In this document: positions 27,170 to 36,650 of the stretch, piece by piece | Layout: the number at the start of each line of letters is the position of its first letter | Numbering within the stretch: position 1 is the first letter of the stretch | Assembly: GCA_041862375.1 (NCBI GenBank) | Contig: JBGVTE010000109.1 | Location: forward strand, 34,048-98,047 | DNA: 64,000 nt | Reading direction: 5' to 3' | Source of the DNA: WVZL01 sp041862375 | GTDB lineage: Bacteria; Acidobacteriota; Aminicenantia; Aminicenantales; Aminicenantaceae | The notes under the pieces: model-generated | The model's database searches: none | What the model was told of the DNA's origin: nothing | What the model saw: only the letters and a program-made list of their open reading frames with translations | Position numbers and translations under genes: made by a program

Positions 27170-28228
27170 GTGATTATAGAAAAAAATACAAGAAAGCCGC
27201 TTAAAATTATCCATACAACTGCTCCCTTAAGGATAAACGACATCGGAGGCTGGACAGATACTTGGTTCTCAGGAGAAGGAAAAGTCTTAAACATAGCAGT
27301 CTCGCCCTTAGTCAAAGTACAAATCACATTGTTTGAAAACAAAGAAAAAAGAGAGGATCGAGTCTTGATCCGAGCTGAAAACTATGGGGATACTTTCCGT
27401 GTTAATCCTGAAAAGCCAGACTATAGCCAACATCCTCTCCTTCAGGGGACAATTAATTCTATGTCTATTCCAAAGGATTTTGAGCTTGACATTAGTCTTC
27501 TTTCTCATGTGCCCGCAGGAAGCTCCACAGGAACGTCAGCCGCTGTCTGTGTTTCCCTCTTAGGAGCCCTTAACCTTCTTACTGCTCAAAAACACTCACT
27601 TGATGACATTATTTCATTAGCACACAGAGTTGAGACCAAAAAATTGGGATTACAGAGTGGAATCCAGGATCAAATATGTGCTGCCTACGGAGGTATCTGC
27701 TTTATCAACATGTATAGTTATCCCAAGGCTCATATTACAAAACTAGAATTGGAGAAAAGAGTCGAGCAGGAGTTAGGTCGACGTCTCTGTTTAATATACT
27801 TGGGACAATCTCACAGCTCATCAGCTCTTCACGATGAAGTAATAGCTTTTCTTGAAAGAAAGGGTTCCCAGTTCAAAATGATTCGCAAACTTAGAGATTT
27901 AGCTGTGTCCGCAAAAGATCATTTACTCAATGGCGATCTGGATTCTTTTGGGGATGTAATGATTGAAAACAACGAATCTCAGAGATCTCTCCATGAAGAG
28001 CTTATATCTGAGGAGGCTGATTCAGTTATCCGGATTGCAAAAAAATTTAAGGCTGCTGGTTGGAAAGTAAACGGAGCGGGAGGAAAAGGAGGATCTTTAA
28101 CTATCCTGAGCAACAATGAGGAAAAATTGAAAACGGGGATGCTTCGAGAAATAAATGCTTTAAGCAAGGGAATACAATCTATTCCAATTTCTTTGGCTGT
28201 TTCAGGGCTCAAATCATGGACTCAATAG
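27170..28228 (+). CDS. GHMP-family sugar kinase (heptose/fucose kinase-like)
   Basis: GHMP kinase of about 352 residues, closest in layout to D-glycero-D-manno-heptose 7-phosphate kinase (HddA) and fucokinase domains. APLRINDIGGWTDTWF (substrate loop) lies near residues 18-33, the nucleotide loop HVPAGSSTGTSAA near 112-124 and motif 3 NGAGGKGGSL near 302-311. It likely phosphorylates a sugar for nucleotide-activated heptose or for salvage. GTG 27170 is preferred because AAGGGA lies just upstream; an in-frame TTG at 27155 has no site. The heparinase-like gene follows after 68 nt and is probably cotranscribed. Confidence 0.85.
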   Translation: MIIEKNTRKPLKIIHTTAPLRINDIGGWTDTWFSGEGKVLNIAVSPLVKVQITLFENKEKREDRVLIRAENYGDTFRVNPEKPDYSQHPLLQGTINSMSIPKDFELDISLLSHVPAGSSTGTSAAVCVSLLGALNLLTAQKHSLDDIISLAHRVETKKLGLQSGIQDQICAAYGGICFINMYSYPKAHITKLELEKRVEQELGRRLCLIYLGQSHSSSALHDEVIAFLERKGSQFKMIRKLRDLAVSAKDHLLNGDLDSFGDVMIENNESQRSLHEELISEEADSVIRIAKKFKAAGWKVNGAGGKGGSLTILSNNEEKLKTGMLREINALSKGIQSIPISLAVSGLKSWTQ

Positions 28229-28296
28229 CTTCCTTATCCAGGTAACTATTTTTAAGAGATTTAACAGGAAATCGCATTAAATGGAGGAAAAAATCA

Positions 28297-30624
28297 ATGG
28301 GTATAAGTAAGTTAAAAAAAATTGTTTTCTTTTTCATCGCTTTTTCATTTTTTATACTTATAAACCAGGGATTTTCTCTTGATTCGATACCGCGCGCGCG
28401 ATATCTAGCCTATGCACGTGCTGCTTCTGACTGGACATGGGAGCATTACGACCAGTTAATTGAAAATTGGAAACAAAGCTTTGACCCTGAGCACGTTTTT
28501 GGTTATCGCCCTCCTGGCAGACTCCTGGAAATGTCAGTTATATATGCTTATCTTTTTAAAGAAGATAAAAAGCCAGAATATGCTGAGCGCGCAAAAAAAG
28601 TGTTACTTACATACAGAAATTTTCGCTCAGTGTACCCTGAATGGGCAAGACAGAAACGCACAGATTACGCTGATGGCGTTCCTGCACTTCCTGACTTCTT
28701 CACCGTTATGCGCTATATACGAGCTTACGATATCCTTCGCCATTCTGGAGTTTTCACTGAGGCTGAAATCCAGATAATAAAAATAACCATCCAGGAAAGC
28801 ATGGATTATCTTTTGAGAACCCAGGAATGGGGTCCGATGAACCGCACAGCGCTTCGTGCAGAATCTTTAGCATGGGCTGTACGTGCTCTTCCTCACCATC
28901 CAAACGCCAAAAAATGGGAAATGCAACGAAAAGCTCTTGGAGACGACAACTGGGGAAACTGGCAGATTGAAGATGCAACTATATACCATGGAGTCTGGCT
29001 GTATGCACTTCTCGGATACGCAGATGCAATGAAAAAAATGGAAGAGTTGTTTAAAACTCCTGAGATGTATTATTATGCCCACTATTTCTTACACCTGATG
29101 AGCCCCGCTGGTATGGTTCCGGATTTTGGTGATTCTAATTGGCTTTCGAACTGGAATCACTTTCTGGTCTTTTTCGAGGCTGCAGCCACCCACTACAGAG
29201 ATCCTCATCTTAAATGGGCAGCTACAACAATTGCCAATAAATTTATTGATTTCAGCAATCCTGCGGATGCGGGCTTAGGATACATCCTTCTGGATTGTTA
29301 TCGCTTGACAGATGATGGAATTTCTCCTGTCACCCCTTCCACTTTATCTGAAGAAGTCATGGAAGATGTTCAAGGTAAAAAAATCGTCTTTCGCGATAGC
29401 TGGGACAATCGTGCCACCTATTTACTTCTAAATTACAGGGATGAAGGAGATGGAGGATTAATTTTCCGCGATTATCTAAGAGATACAATTCCAGTGGAAG
29501 AGGAGAAGATGACTCACGGCCACTCCGATGAGAACAGCATCGTTCTGCTTATGGCAAGAGGTGCAGTTCTCCTTCACGATGGCGGCTACAGGGATTACAT
29601 GCCCAGCGGTCCTTTCGGTGCTTACAGGCAAGATTACTTCCACAACCGTTTGTGTGTTCGACCAGAAAAAATCTGGATGGGACAGAAACAGGGGCAATAC
29701 CGCTACAGCATTCGCGAGTCTGTCCCCGGCCAGAACATCCTTGATTTTCTTCATAATGCAGGATCATACCGAAGAATCCGTACCCAGAAAGTTGATTTCT
29801 TAACACTGCCAGAATTCGACTACAGCCGAACAAGACTTATAGATGATAACACGGGATATGAGTGGGACCGTGTTATATCCTACATAAAAAACCTTGGAAT
29901 TTTTATTATCTTCGACATACTTAAAGCGAAAAAAGAAGAATACTTTACTCTTGCCAACCTCTGGCACACCCGTAAAATCATAGCCAAAGGGAAGCACTGG
30001 TACGACACATCCTATGATAAAATTCGGAACCACACACTTCCTGCAGATAATTATCTGCTCATCGTCTTTCCCCTGACTAAACTCAGGCTGGAAGGTGTTA
30101 AATCTGAAAAGCGCCATTATCAAGATGAGATTCTTATCCATCAGACGACAGCTCAACATTTCGAATTGGGTGAAACAATAGGTTTTATTACAGTACTCAT
30201 CCCTCATCCCGTTGATGAATCTCCCCAAAAGTGGGCAGATCAAATCAGCCTGCTCGAAATACAACCTGAAAGAGCGGGCCTGGGCGTTCAGGTACAGTCA
30301 GGTGACAAAAAGCTCATTGTGGCTGTAAAAAATGATTTGCGTATGGACATCTGCCGTGACTGGAGGAGACCGCGTTACACATATGAATCTGGAAAGGTTC
30401 GGTACGGAGAATTTGAAACAAACGGCGATTTTATTTTTAGCCTGTTACAAGGAACAAAAATTAATTATACAATTGTTAACTTAACTAAAGCCATGATTGG
30501 GGAGAAAATTCTTTTCGAGGCTAAACCTTCTGCGTTCGGCCTGGCTTTTGACGGGAGCCCTGACAAAAGAGGAATCGGAAAATTGCGGTACTGGAGTGAA
30601 GAAGTCGACATTAATAAAAAATAA
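28297..30624 (+). CDS. Exported heparinase II/III-like polysaccharide lyase
   Basis: A 775-residue secreted protein. A signal peptide (residues 1-27, FFFIAFSFFILINQGFS) is followed by an alpha/alpha-toroid of about 330 residues. The heparinase II/III beta-sandwich follows, with MTHGHSDENSIVLLMARGAVLLHDGGYRDY (about 405-435), the signature region of the family. These enzymes cleave uronic-acid-containing polysaccharides by beta-elimination. The neighbouring GHMP kinase and the distant KDG kinase/aldolase fit uronate processing, though the polysaccharide is unknown. GGAGG precedes the ATG by 10 nt. The N-terminal toroid is clear from repeated aromatic helical stretches, and the sequence is full length. 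Confidence 0.86.
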   Translation: MGISKLKKIVFFFIAFSFFILINQGFSLDSIPRARYLAYARAASDWTWEHYDQLIENWKQSFDPEHVFGYRPPGRLLEMSVIYAYLFKEDKKPEYAERAKKVLLTYRNFRSVYPEWARQKRTDYADGVPALPDFFTVMRYIRAYDILRHSGVFTEAEIQIIKITIQESMDYLLRTQEWGPMNRTALRAESLAWAVRALPHHPNAKKWEMQRKALGDDNWGNWQIEDATIYHGVWLYALLGYADAMKKMEELFKTPEMYYYAHYFLHLMSPAGMVPDFGDSNWLSNWNHFLVFFEAAATHYRDPHLKWAATTIANKFIDFSNPADAGLGYILLDCYRLTDDGISPVTPSTLSEEVMEDVQGKKIVFRDSWDNRATYLLLNYRDEGDGGLIFRDYLRDTIPVEEEKMTHGHSDENSIVLLMARGAVLLHDGGYRDYMPSGPFGAYRQDYFHNRLCVRPEKIWMGQKQGQYRYSIRESVPGQNILDFLHNAGSYRRIRTQKVDFLTLPEFDYSRTRLIDDNTGYEWDRVISYIKNLGIFIIFDILKAKKEEYFTLANLWHTRKIIAKGKHWYDTSYDKIRNHTLPADNYLLIVFPLTKLRLEGVKSEKRHYQDEILIHQTTAQHFELGETIGFITVLIPHPVDESPQKWADQISLLEIQPERAGLGVQVQSGDKKLIVAVKNDLRMDICRDWRRPRYTYESGKVRYGEFETNGDFIFSLLQGTKINYTIVNLTKAMIGEKILFEAKPSAFGLAFDGSPDKRGIGKLRYWSEEVDINKK

Positions 30625-30656
30625 GGGTACATAGAAAAATTTTTCGCAAAAAAGGC

Positions 30657-30685
30657 TTGACAAAACAGTCTCTTCAGTATATTCT
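30657..30685 (+). promoter_or_regulatory. Sigma-70 promoter for the AbrB-arsM unit
   Basis: TTGACA, 17-nt spacer, TATTCT, ending 55 nt before the AbrB-like ATG. A short inverted sequence (TGAATTTTCA-type) overlaps the start-site region and could serve as an operator. Confidence 0.6.
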
Positions 30686-30740
30686 GAATTTTCAGATATA
30701 TCAGACATTCTTGAAAATTGCTGTTTGAGGAGTAATGACA

Positions 30741-31025
30741 ATGGCAAAAAAAGAAAAGAAAGAAACTTCTTATTGTATGCCTCAAGAAAAAAAATTAAGC
30801 TGCTGCAAATTTGAATCTGTGACAAGCATAGATGATAGAGGACAAATGGTACTTCCCAAGGAAATAAGAGAAAAGGCAAAAATTCTCCCCGGAGAAAAGT
30901 TAGCTGTAATAAGCTGGGAAAAAGAAGGGAAGGTTTGCTGTATTTCTCTAATAAAGACTGAAGACTTTACAGGGATGGTAAAAGGTTTGCTCGCTCCAAT
31001 GATAAAAGATATATCTGGAGAATAA
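30741..31025 (+). CDS. Cys-rich AbrB/SpoVT-type regulator beside arsM (HgcAB-associated family)
   Basis: A 94-residue DNA-binding protein with a swapped-hairpin AbrB fold: SVTSIDDRGQMVLPKEIREKAKI (residues 27-49) is the classic MazE/SpoVT strand-turn. The N-terminus carries C12, C21 and C22 with another CC pair near 67, unusual for AbrB proteins and suggestive of thiol metal(loid) sensing. This layout fits the small AbrB family often annotated as HgcAB-associated. ATG 30741 is chosen because GAGGAG lies 8 nt upstream; the ATG at 30735 would be too close. It is followed by arsM 30 nt later, so an autoregulatory arsenic or thiol sensor is a reasonable inference. Confidence 0.78.
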   Translation: MAKKEKKETSYCMPQEKKLSCCKFESVTSIDDRGQMVLPKEIREKAKILPGEKLAVISWEKEGKVCCISLIKTEDFTGMVKGLLAPMIKDISGE

Positions 31026-31055
31026 AAAAGCAAATAAAAATGGAGGCTGGTTAAT

Positions 31056-31883
31056 ATGAAGGATCATAAGATAAAAACTATAGTACGTAAAGGATACGCG
31101 AAAATTGCCAAACAGGATAGCTCATGCACTACCCCAGCGTGCTCGTGCTGTGGAGGCACTGATTTGGCAGACACTATAAGTCGCGACATTGGCTATAGTG
31201 AAGAAGATCTTAAAACTGTGCCTGAAGGCGCCAATTTAGGACTTGGATGTGGAAATCCTGTTGCTCTTGCTTCTGTAAGAGATGGCGACACAGTTCTCGA
31301 TCTTGGCTCTGGCGCAGGATTCGATTGCTTTCTTGCCGCACAAAAAGTCGGTAAAAATGGAAAAGTGATCGGCGTTGATATGACACCTGAAATGGTGGAC
31401 AAAGCAAGAGAAAACTCACAAAAAGAAAATTATGAAAATGTAGAATTCAGACTCGGAGAGATAGAAAATCTGCCGGTTGCTGATAATTCTGTCGATTTAC
31501 TCATATCTAATTGTGTCATAAATCTATCACCCGATAAAAGACAAGTCTTCAGGGAAGCTTTCAGAGTGCTTAAATCAGGTGGAAGGTTAATGATCTCGGA
31601 TATAGTCTTGTTGAAGGAACTTCCGGATTTTATAAATAACTCGATAGAAGCTTATATAGGATGTATTTCTGGAGCAATATTGAAGAATGAATACATAGAG
31701 GCAATTAAGGCAGCAGGATTCAAAGAAGTCAGGATAATTGATGAGAGTATTTATCCACCTGAAGTAATAGCAAATGATCCCACTGCAAAATTACTTACCG
31801 ATAAGCTAAAAATCCCCCCCGAACAAATAAAAGACCTGATAAGTTCGGTTGCCAGTATAAAAGTCTATGGATTAAAATCATAG
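31056..31883 (+). CDS. arsM: Arsenite S-adenosylmethyltransferase
   Basis: Methylates As(III) using SAM, giving methylated arsenicals. The 275-residue protein has SAM motifs VLDLGSGAGFDC near 80-91 and GVDMTPEMVDKARE near 106-119. The three conserved arsenic-binding cysteines are present: C65 in GLGCGNP, C153 in ISNCVINL and C203 in YIGCISGA. An extra N-terminal Cys cluster (C24, C29, C31, C32, as CTTPACSCC) may dock arsenic. GGAGG precedes the ATG. It is cotranscribed with the AbrB-like regulator. No arsR, arsB or acr3 gene is seen nearby, so detoxification here would rely on methylation, or the product may serve another purpose. Confidence 0.93.
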   Translation: MKDHKIKTIVRKGYAKIAKQDSSCTTPACSCCGGTDLADTISRDIGYSEEDLKTVPEGANLGLGCGNPVALASVRDGDTVLDLGSGAGFDCFLAAQKVGKNGKVIGVDMTPEMVDKARENSQKENYENVEFRLGEIENLPVADNSVDLLISNCVINLSPDKRQVFREAFRVLKSGGRLMISDIVLLKELPDFINNSIEAYIGCISGAILKNEYIEAIKAAGFKEVRIIDESIYPPEVIANDPTAKLLTDKLKIPPEQIKDLISSVASIKVYGLKS

Positions 31884-31974
31884 CATATTTTTATTCGTGA
31901 TTAAGTCGAGGAAATCATATTCTTTTAAAAGATATAAGCCCAATACGGCCGGATAGTAAGGGCACATCAATTCT

Positions 31975-34323
31975 TCATATGCTTTCATAAGGATTATTGG
32001 CAACTCTGAACATATAATCAGGATCGACAAAAGGTTCACTACCTCTGTACTTTTCCATCAAGCTTATCTTCTTCTTTATTAGATCGGGAAAGTTTTCTCC
32101 GTGGATAAAAGGCGTTTCCTGAGTCCCTGAAATAATTATCCACTCAACCGGAGCACTTTCCCATATCTCAATAAGTTCATAAGAGTTTCGAATTTCTCTC
32201 TCTATCATCTCATCCAGAAGTCTGCAACTGAGATCTTTTTCTTCCGGGCCTGCTTTTGCATCCACGTATGTATGAACAGCGTAAATCCAGACAGCTGTGT
32301 TGCGCAGGGTATTTAAAAGGCATCGCAAAGCTCTGATTCTGAAATATTGGTCTTCAAATACCTTCACAGCCCTTTGATCGCCGCATCTCCGTGCATCGTC
32401 CATTTTTTCTCTGAACAACTCAATTGATCCATGTAAATGCTTCCAGACATTGTCATCAATTCTGGTATAAGCTTTGTAGGCATACTCTTTTGGTATCAGC
32501 TCAAAAAGAACATCCCTCGCTAGGTCAATCCGGTTTGGGTTGTGAATTGAAGTACACATATATTTTTCATAGTAAGCACGGTCTATCTCAGGAATTCGAT
32601 CAATGTTGGGAACTAGAGGTCTAACCATCAGCCGCTGCCAGACTGTGCCATAATGCGAATATAAAGGCAGGGGCACAAAACCACGAATTGCTTTCTCGAC
32701 TAATTTCCACCCTTTCCCTAAATCTTCGGCATACTCTTTGCCAGCATAACGAAGAGCTATCCTTGAAATCGTTTGATCAATATCCAGGGAATGATCGAAC
32801 TGAAACAGACGAAAGACTTCTTGATTAACTGCATAGGGCACTTTGTCCGGCGGCTGGATTCCTCCCAGATGAGCCAAGGAATTGATTCCCAGCCTATAGG
32901 AAGCATGCAGCTTTTCATAGGTTAGCCATGGGAATGGAATCCCCAGAAGGGGTTCATGGTTGGTATGAGCGCCGAATGAATGAAAGAAAAAGCAGGTGCT
33001 GTTACGGGAACAGAGTTCTTCTATCGGCTTTTTCTCCTTCTCCCAGAGAATATTGTGATAGGCTGAACCTAAGACATGAATGTCTTTGTATTTCGGATGT
33101 AGGTAGTTCTGCTCCCATCCTCTTGCCAGAAGTGAACTCACCTCTACATCAATTCGATTCCTGAGCTCGGGCCACAAGTAATTATGCTCTCCATAAAATG
33201 ATTCCAAGCGGGTAATTACTCTGAACTCTGGATTGATCAGGGCTGCAGTATCACGTAAAAGCCTGAAAAAGTTAATGACGTTTCGAGCGGCAGTCCTTGC
33301 AATCTCCTCCTCATCTTTCCATTCACGTATGAGGTAAGCTCCTCCATTCCTGCCGACATACAGTGATTTAGTGTGTTCAAAGCCGGCTCCGCTATCATTG
33401 GTCCAGATGGTAATGAAACCCAGTTCTGGCACTTCTATCAACAGGTTTGTCATGAGTTCGGCATAATGCCTCTTTACTACAGGATGGACGATTGAAAGAT
33501 TAAAACGCGGCTTTAAGCTGCGGAAAGGGTGGTCGACTCGTGCACCTCGTAAGGTAGGATATTTCTGGATTAATGATTCAGGGACTGATCGGGGTTCAAA
33601 ACACAGCAGTCCTGGTACCAGCCCATATTTTACAGCTACTCGCACATTCTCTCTTAAAAGATTAAGGTTAGCCTGCAAGTATTCTTGAGGGTAGATCCCC
33701 TGATTTAATAGGCTTGAAACAAACTGGTCGAGTGCAGGTGCATATGTATAAAAGTCAGGATAAAATTCTCCAGGGACTCTTTTTTCGTACGGAAAGGGAG
33801 CTGCCAGGGCATTTACTTCAATGTGGGTAAAACCCAAGCGGGCATACTCGCGAATATATTGTTCCCGGTTAAAATTACGTATGAGTCGTGCATATTGAGT
33901 GAGAAAAATATCAAAGGCTGATTTCTCGTTTGAGAAACTTATTTCACGTATCCATCTTTTTAAAGAAGAAACATCTTCCTCCCAAAGGCACTCCACTACA
34001 TATAAAAATCCAGCATACATAAAACAAGCCTTTGAACTGAGCAGCCAGCAACACTGATTTTCATCAATACTGAAAAATACCCAATCACCCTGAGCAGGGA
34101 TTTTAACTCCCTTCTTTATTAAAAATTTTTTTAATTTCTTGGTGACAACTGCAATATAAAATACTCCAAGCTCTGGCTTTATACTAAATTGCTCAACTTC
34201 GCGAACGACTGCGCTGGGAGCGAGCGAATTTAAGAGTTCTCTGGCGACAGTTTTTTCAACTGTATATCCTTTTTTTAGAATCCGGACCTGATGGATTTTT
34301 TGTAAAAACTTCCGGATTTTCAT
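31975..34323 (-). CDS. Large unknown protein, probable glycosidase-like TIM barrel
   Basis: A 782-residue protein without a signal peptide. The N-terminal ~130 residues look like a separate beta-rich domain. A region from about 145 (IREYARLGFTHIEVNALAAPFPY) to 520 reads like a TIM barrel in the style of GH20/GH67-type enzymes. It includes FITIWTNDSGAGF near 300, an acidic loop that could carry catalytic residues, and WLTYEKLHASYRLGINSLAHLGG. The C-terminal ~200 residues are helical. It is last in the operon with GH38, Gfo/Idh/MocA and UROD-like genes, which supports a glycan role. GGGAGG fits ATG 34323 better than the adjacent ATG at 34326. No named family is claimed. Confidence 0.55.
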   Translation of the reverse strand: MKIRKFLQKIHQVRILKKGYTVEKTVARELLNSLAPSAVVREVEQFSIKPELGVFYIAVVTKKLKKFLIKKGVKIPAQGDWVFFSIDENQCCWLLSSKACFMYAGFLYVVECLWEEDVSSLKRWIREISFSNEKSAFDIFLTQYARLIRNFNREQYIREYARLGFTHIEVNALAAPFPYEKRVPGEFYPDFYTYAPALDQFVSSLLNQGIYPQEYLQANLNLLRENVRVAVKYGLVPGLLCFEPRSVPESLIQKYPTLRGARVDHPFRSLKPRFNLSIVHPVVKRHYAELMTNLLIEVPELGFITIWTNDSGAGFEHTKSLYVGRNGGAYLIREWKDEEEIARTAARNVINFFRLLRDTAALINPEFRVITRLESFYGEHNYLWPELRNRIDVEVSSLLARGWEQNYLHPKYKDIHVLGSAYHNILWEKEKKPIEELCSRNSTCFFFHSFGAHTNHEPLLGIPFPWLTYEKLHASYRLGINSLAHLGGIQPPDKVPYAVNQEVFRLFQFDHSLDIDQTISRIALRYAGKEYAEDLGKGWKLVEKAIRGFVPLPLYSHYGTVWQRLMVRPLVPNIDRIPEIDRAYYEKYMCTSIHNPNRIDLARDVLFELIPKEYAYKAYTRIDDNVWKHLHGSIELFREKMDDARRCGDQRAVKVFEDQYFRIRALRCLLNTLRNTAVWIYAVHTYVDAKAGPEEKDLSCRLLDEMIEREIRNSYELIEIWESAPVEWIIISGTQETPFIHGENFPDLIKKKISLMEKYRGSEPFVDPDYMFRVANNPYESI

Positions 34324-34377
34324 CATAGCCTCCCTTAAAATGCCTCAATCGAGACGACGCACTGAGCTTGTCATTCT

Positions 34378-35418
34378 CTATTCTGAAACTTTTCTCTTTC
34401 TCCTGCTCAATGCATCCCAGGCCTCAAACACCGTAAAAACATTCTCAGGCTTTGCCCCGATGCCAAATTCACATTGAGCAATCACACCTCCTTCTGCATA
34501 AAACTGATTCCACATTTCTAGCACTGCCTGCCTTATTTCCTGGCGTGAACCATAGGGCAAGAGGTTTTGCCTGTCGATTTCCCCCCAAAAAGTAATCCTT
34601 CCCCGAAATCGTTCGCCCAATGTACTAATCCCCATACAATCAACCTGAGAATTCAAGGCGTCGATACCAATCTCGATCAGGTCAGGAATAATATCTATGA
34701 TATAGCCATCGGAATGCATGAATACATACTTACTAGAGTGCCGAGCAATATCTGCGTATTCCTTGTACATAGGCTTAAAAGTGCGACGCCATAAATCCGG
34801 CGATACCATCAGCCTGTTCTGGGTTCCCCAGTCATCCATTAAAGCTATTGCATCCACCTCAGTGTTTGCCCACGTTTCAACTTCTTTACAATAGAATCTG
34901 TGAATACGATTAAGCAGCTCAAACAGATCTGGTGGTTGTTCAGCCAGATCGAGAAAAGCCTGTTTCATTGTCCGGAGGAACTGAAGCCGCTCAAAAGGTC
35001 TCACAGTAGTTCCAGAAAGGACAAAACAGTCGGTCTCTCTGCAGAATTTATTTACTGCATCTTGATCGAGGCTGAGAACAGACTCTGGCTCCTTAATCCT
35101 ATTGAGGTCCTCCCAGTCAGAAATGAGCGGTATTTGAACAGTACCGATAATCCCGTTCACAGGATTGGTAAACGTACATCCCCATTCATCAATATAGGTT
35201 CCCTGGCTGTAAGGATCACCATTAGTTTTAAGCGGTACTTTATAGACAGCAGGTGCGATCACGATATCGTCTGGAAACGAGAGCTTCAGCCGGTGCAAGA
35301 AATCTGCATATCTCTCCTCTGCCCAGGGCAAAACCCAAATTTGACGGGGAATCTTCTCAGGAGAACAAAAGGTGAGGGTTTTTTGGACAAGCTCTCGAGA
35401 GTTCATTATTAATGACAT
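34378..35418 (-). CDS. UROD-family protein in a glycan operon, lacking the HxCG thiol/zinc motif
   Basis: A 346-residue TIM-barrel protein of the uroporphyrinogen decarboxylase/MtaA-like superfamily. Its opening (SRELVQKTLTFCSPEKIPRQIW) is the usual family start. The position of the zinc-ligand motif reads HSDG (about residue 235) instead of HxCG. The late cysteine is kept in AQCEFG. It therefore differs from the paralogue at 53507. It is translated immediately after the Gfo/Idh/MocA gene (stop and start abut) and before the TIM-barrel-like gene. True heme synthesis is unlikely in this setting; a methyl-transfer or sugar-related role is inferred. Confidence 0.75.
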   Translation of the reverse strand: MSLIMNSRELVQKTLTFCSPEKIPRQIWVLPWAEERYADFLHRLKLSFPDDIVIAPAVYKVPLKTNGDPYSQGTYIDEWGCTFTNPVNGIIGTVQIPLISDWEDLNRIKEPESVLSLDQDAVNKFCRETDCFVLSGTTVRPFERLQFLRTMKQAFLDLAEQPPDLFELLNRIHRFYCKEVETWANTEVDAIALMDDWGTQNRLMVSPDLWRRTFKPMYKEYADIARHSSKYVFMHSDGYIIDIIPDLIEIGIDALNSQVDCMGISTLGERFRGRITFWGEIDRQNLLPYGSRQEIRQAVLEMWNQFYAEGGVIAQCEFGIGAKPENVFTVFEAWDALSRRKRKVSE

Positions 35419-36648
35419 CTAGCTAGATTGAGAAATAATCCCGCCAGGGAAAAATTTATATCCACGCAAATTAACCGATCTTCCTAGGCGAGCCCATGTA
35501 AAGCTTGCTTCGCTGGGAAGAATTCCCTTCAGATAACTGTCATAGAATGCTTCAGCAAGTCCCCTAACCCACCGTCTCCTTTCCTTCCTATCCTCCTGAA
35601 TCATTGATTCAGCAAAGGACACAATCTCTTGAACTGACTCTTGAATTCCATTAACACATAACGTTTGAGAATGTGCTGCCTCTGGTCCACAAAGTATAAG
35701 CCTTGACTCCCTAACCGCTGCGACAGCTTCAAAAAGCTTGCGAAACTGGTGGTCCGCTTCTGGCGAGCCATAGCTTTTTTCTTCACTCCTTCGGTCCTTT
35801 GCTATGATCTCATCAGAAAACTCTCCGTAGGACACGGTTGCCCTTTCAAATTCAAAGCAAAACATGGGGCCCCTTTCTTTAGGAATTGTATGGGATGCAT
35901 AAAATAAAAGCTCAGTCCCTTTTTCTGTCAATGCACGAAATGCAACCGAATCAAAGTTTTCTATTGCATAGGCTCTGTAGAGTTCTGCTGTAACCTCCAC
36001 AGGAACAGCGCTTGTATTGACTTTTTCACCTAGAACATAAAACATGTTGTGCAAAAAATGGGCCATGGCGTTGTTTGCCGGACTGTCGAGAATCCAGGAA
36101 CCTTTTTCATCTTTTATTTTACCTGCCCAATTGTTCCGTTCATAATAGGCTTTATCCCTTGGCCAAAAACATAATGTTTTCAGGCGAAGCGGTTTCCCGA
36201 ACACTCCATTCAATACATCTCTCTTCAATGCTTGAATTGCTTCAGAATAGGACCATTGGTAGCCTATCATGATCCACCGATTGCTCGAGTCTCTTGTCTG
36301 GATCAAATGTTCGGCTTCCTGCACTGTTGCCCCTAGAGGTTTCTCACATAATACATGGCTGCCATGGGTCAGCGCCTCACAACTTTGAGGCACATGATAA
36401 TGTATGGGCGAAGAAATCACTACAAGCTCTGCATGATTACCGCTTTCATAAAATTCGCTCAAGGAATGAAAGACCTGAACCTTTCGCTTTTTCAATTCCT
36501 GATAATACTTGCTGCTTTCAGCAGATCGAGATATTACTGCCCGAAGTTCTATGCTTCCTGGAGCGAATTCTTTAAGAAGCGTAGCAAGGTAATAATGACC
36601 ATAGCTACTGATACCGAGCATGGCAACTGAAACCGGTTTATCATTCAT
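35419..36648 (-). CDS. Gfo/Idh/MocA family oxidoreductase
   Basis: NAD(P)-dependent oxidoreductase of about 409 residues. The Rossmann N-domain has VAMLGISSYGHYYLATLL with a G-x-x-x-G-H variant of the nucleotide loop. The catalytic segment HVLCEKPLGATVQEAE (EKP lysine) is near residues 92-107, and a C-terminal alpha/beta substrate domain follows. Substrates are usually sugars, inositols or their oxidised derivatives. The AGGAGG for this gene lies inside the end of the GH38 gene, and the two genes overlap, so they are translationally coupled. An in-frame TTG two codons upstream is a possible alternative start. It fits redox processing of a sugar released by the neighbouring glycosidases. Confidence 0.87.
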   Translation of the reverse strand: MNDKPVSVAMLGISSYGHYYLATLLKEFAPGSIELRAVISRSAESSKYYQELKKRKVQVFHSLSEFYESGNHAELVVISSPIHYHVPQSCEALTHGSHVLCEKPLGATVQEAEHLIQTRDSSNRWIMIGYQWSYSEAIQALKRDVLNGVFGKPLRLKTLCFWPRDKAYYERNNWAGKIKDEKGSWILDSPANNAMAHFLHNMFYVLGEKVNTSAVPVEVTAELYRAYAIENFDSVAFRALTEKGTELLFYASHTIPKERGPMFCFEFERATVSYGEFSDEIIAKDRRSEEKSYGSPEADHQFRKLFEAVAAVRESRLILCGPEAAHSQTLCVNGIQESVQEIVSFAESMIQEDRKERRRWVRGLAEAFYDSYLKGILPSEASFTWARLGRSVNLRGYKFFPGGIISQSS

Positions 36649-36650
36649 TC

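Noticed and set aside
29800..30264. Long antisense reading frames inside the heparinase-like gene (and others such as 12862-13176)
   Set aside because: No ribosome-binding site or family features; they mirror strongly biased sense codons.
30735..31883. Mercury-methylation genes hgcA or hgcB
   Set aside because: Only the associated AbrB-like protein and ArsM are present; no corrinoid HgcA or ferredoxin HgcB is visible here.
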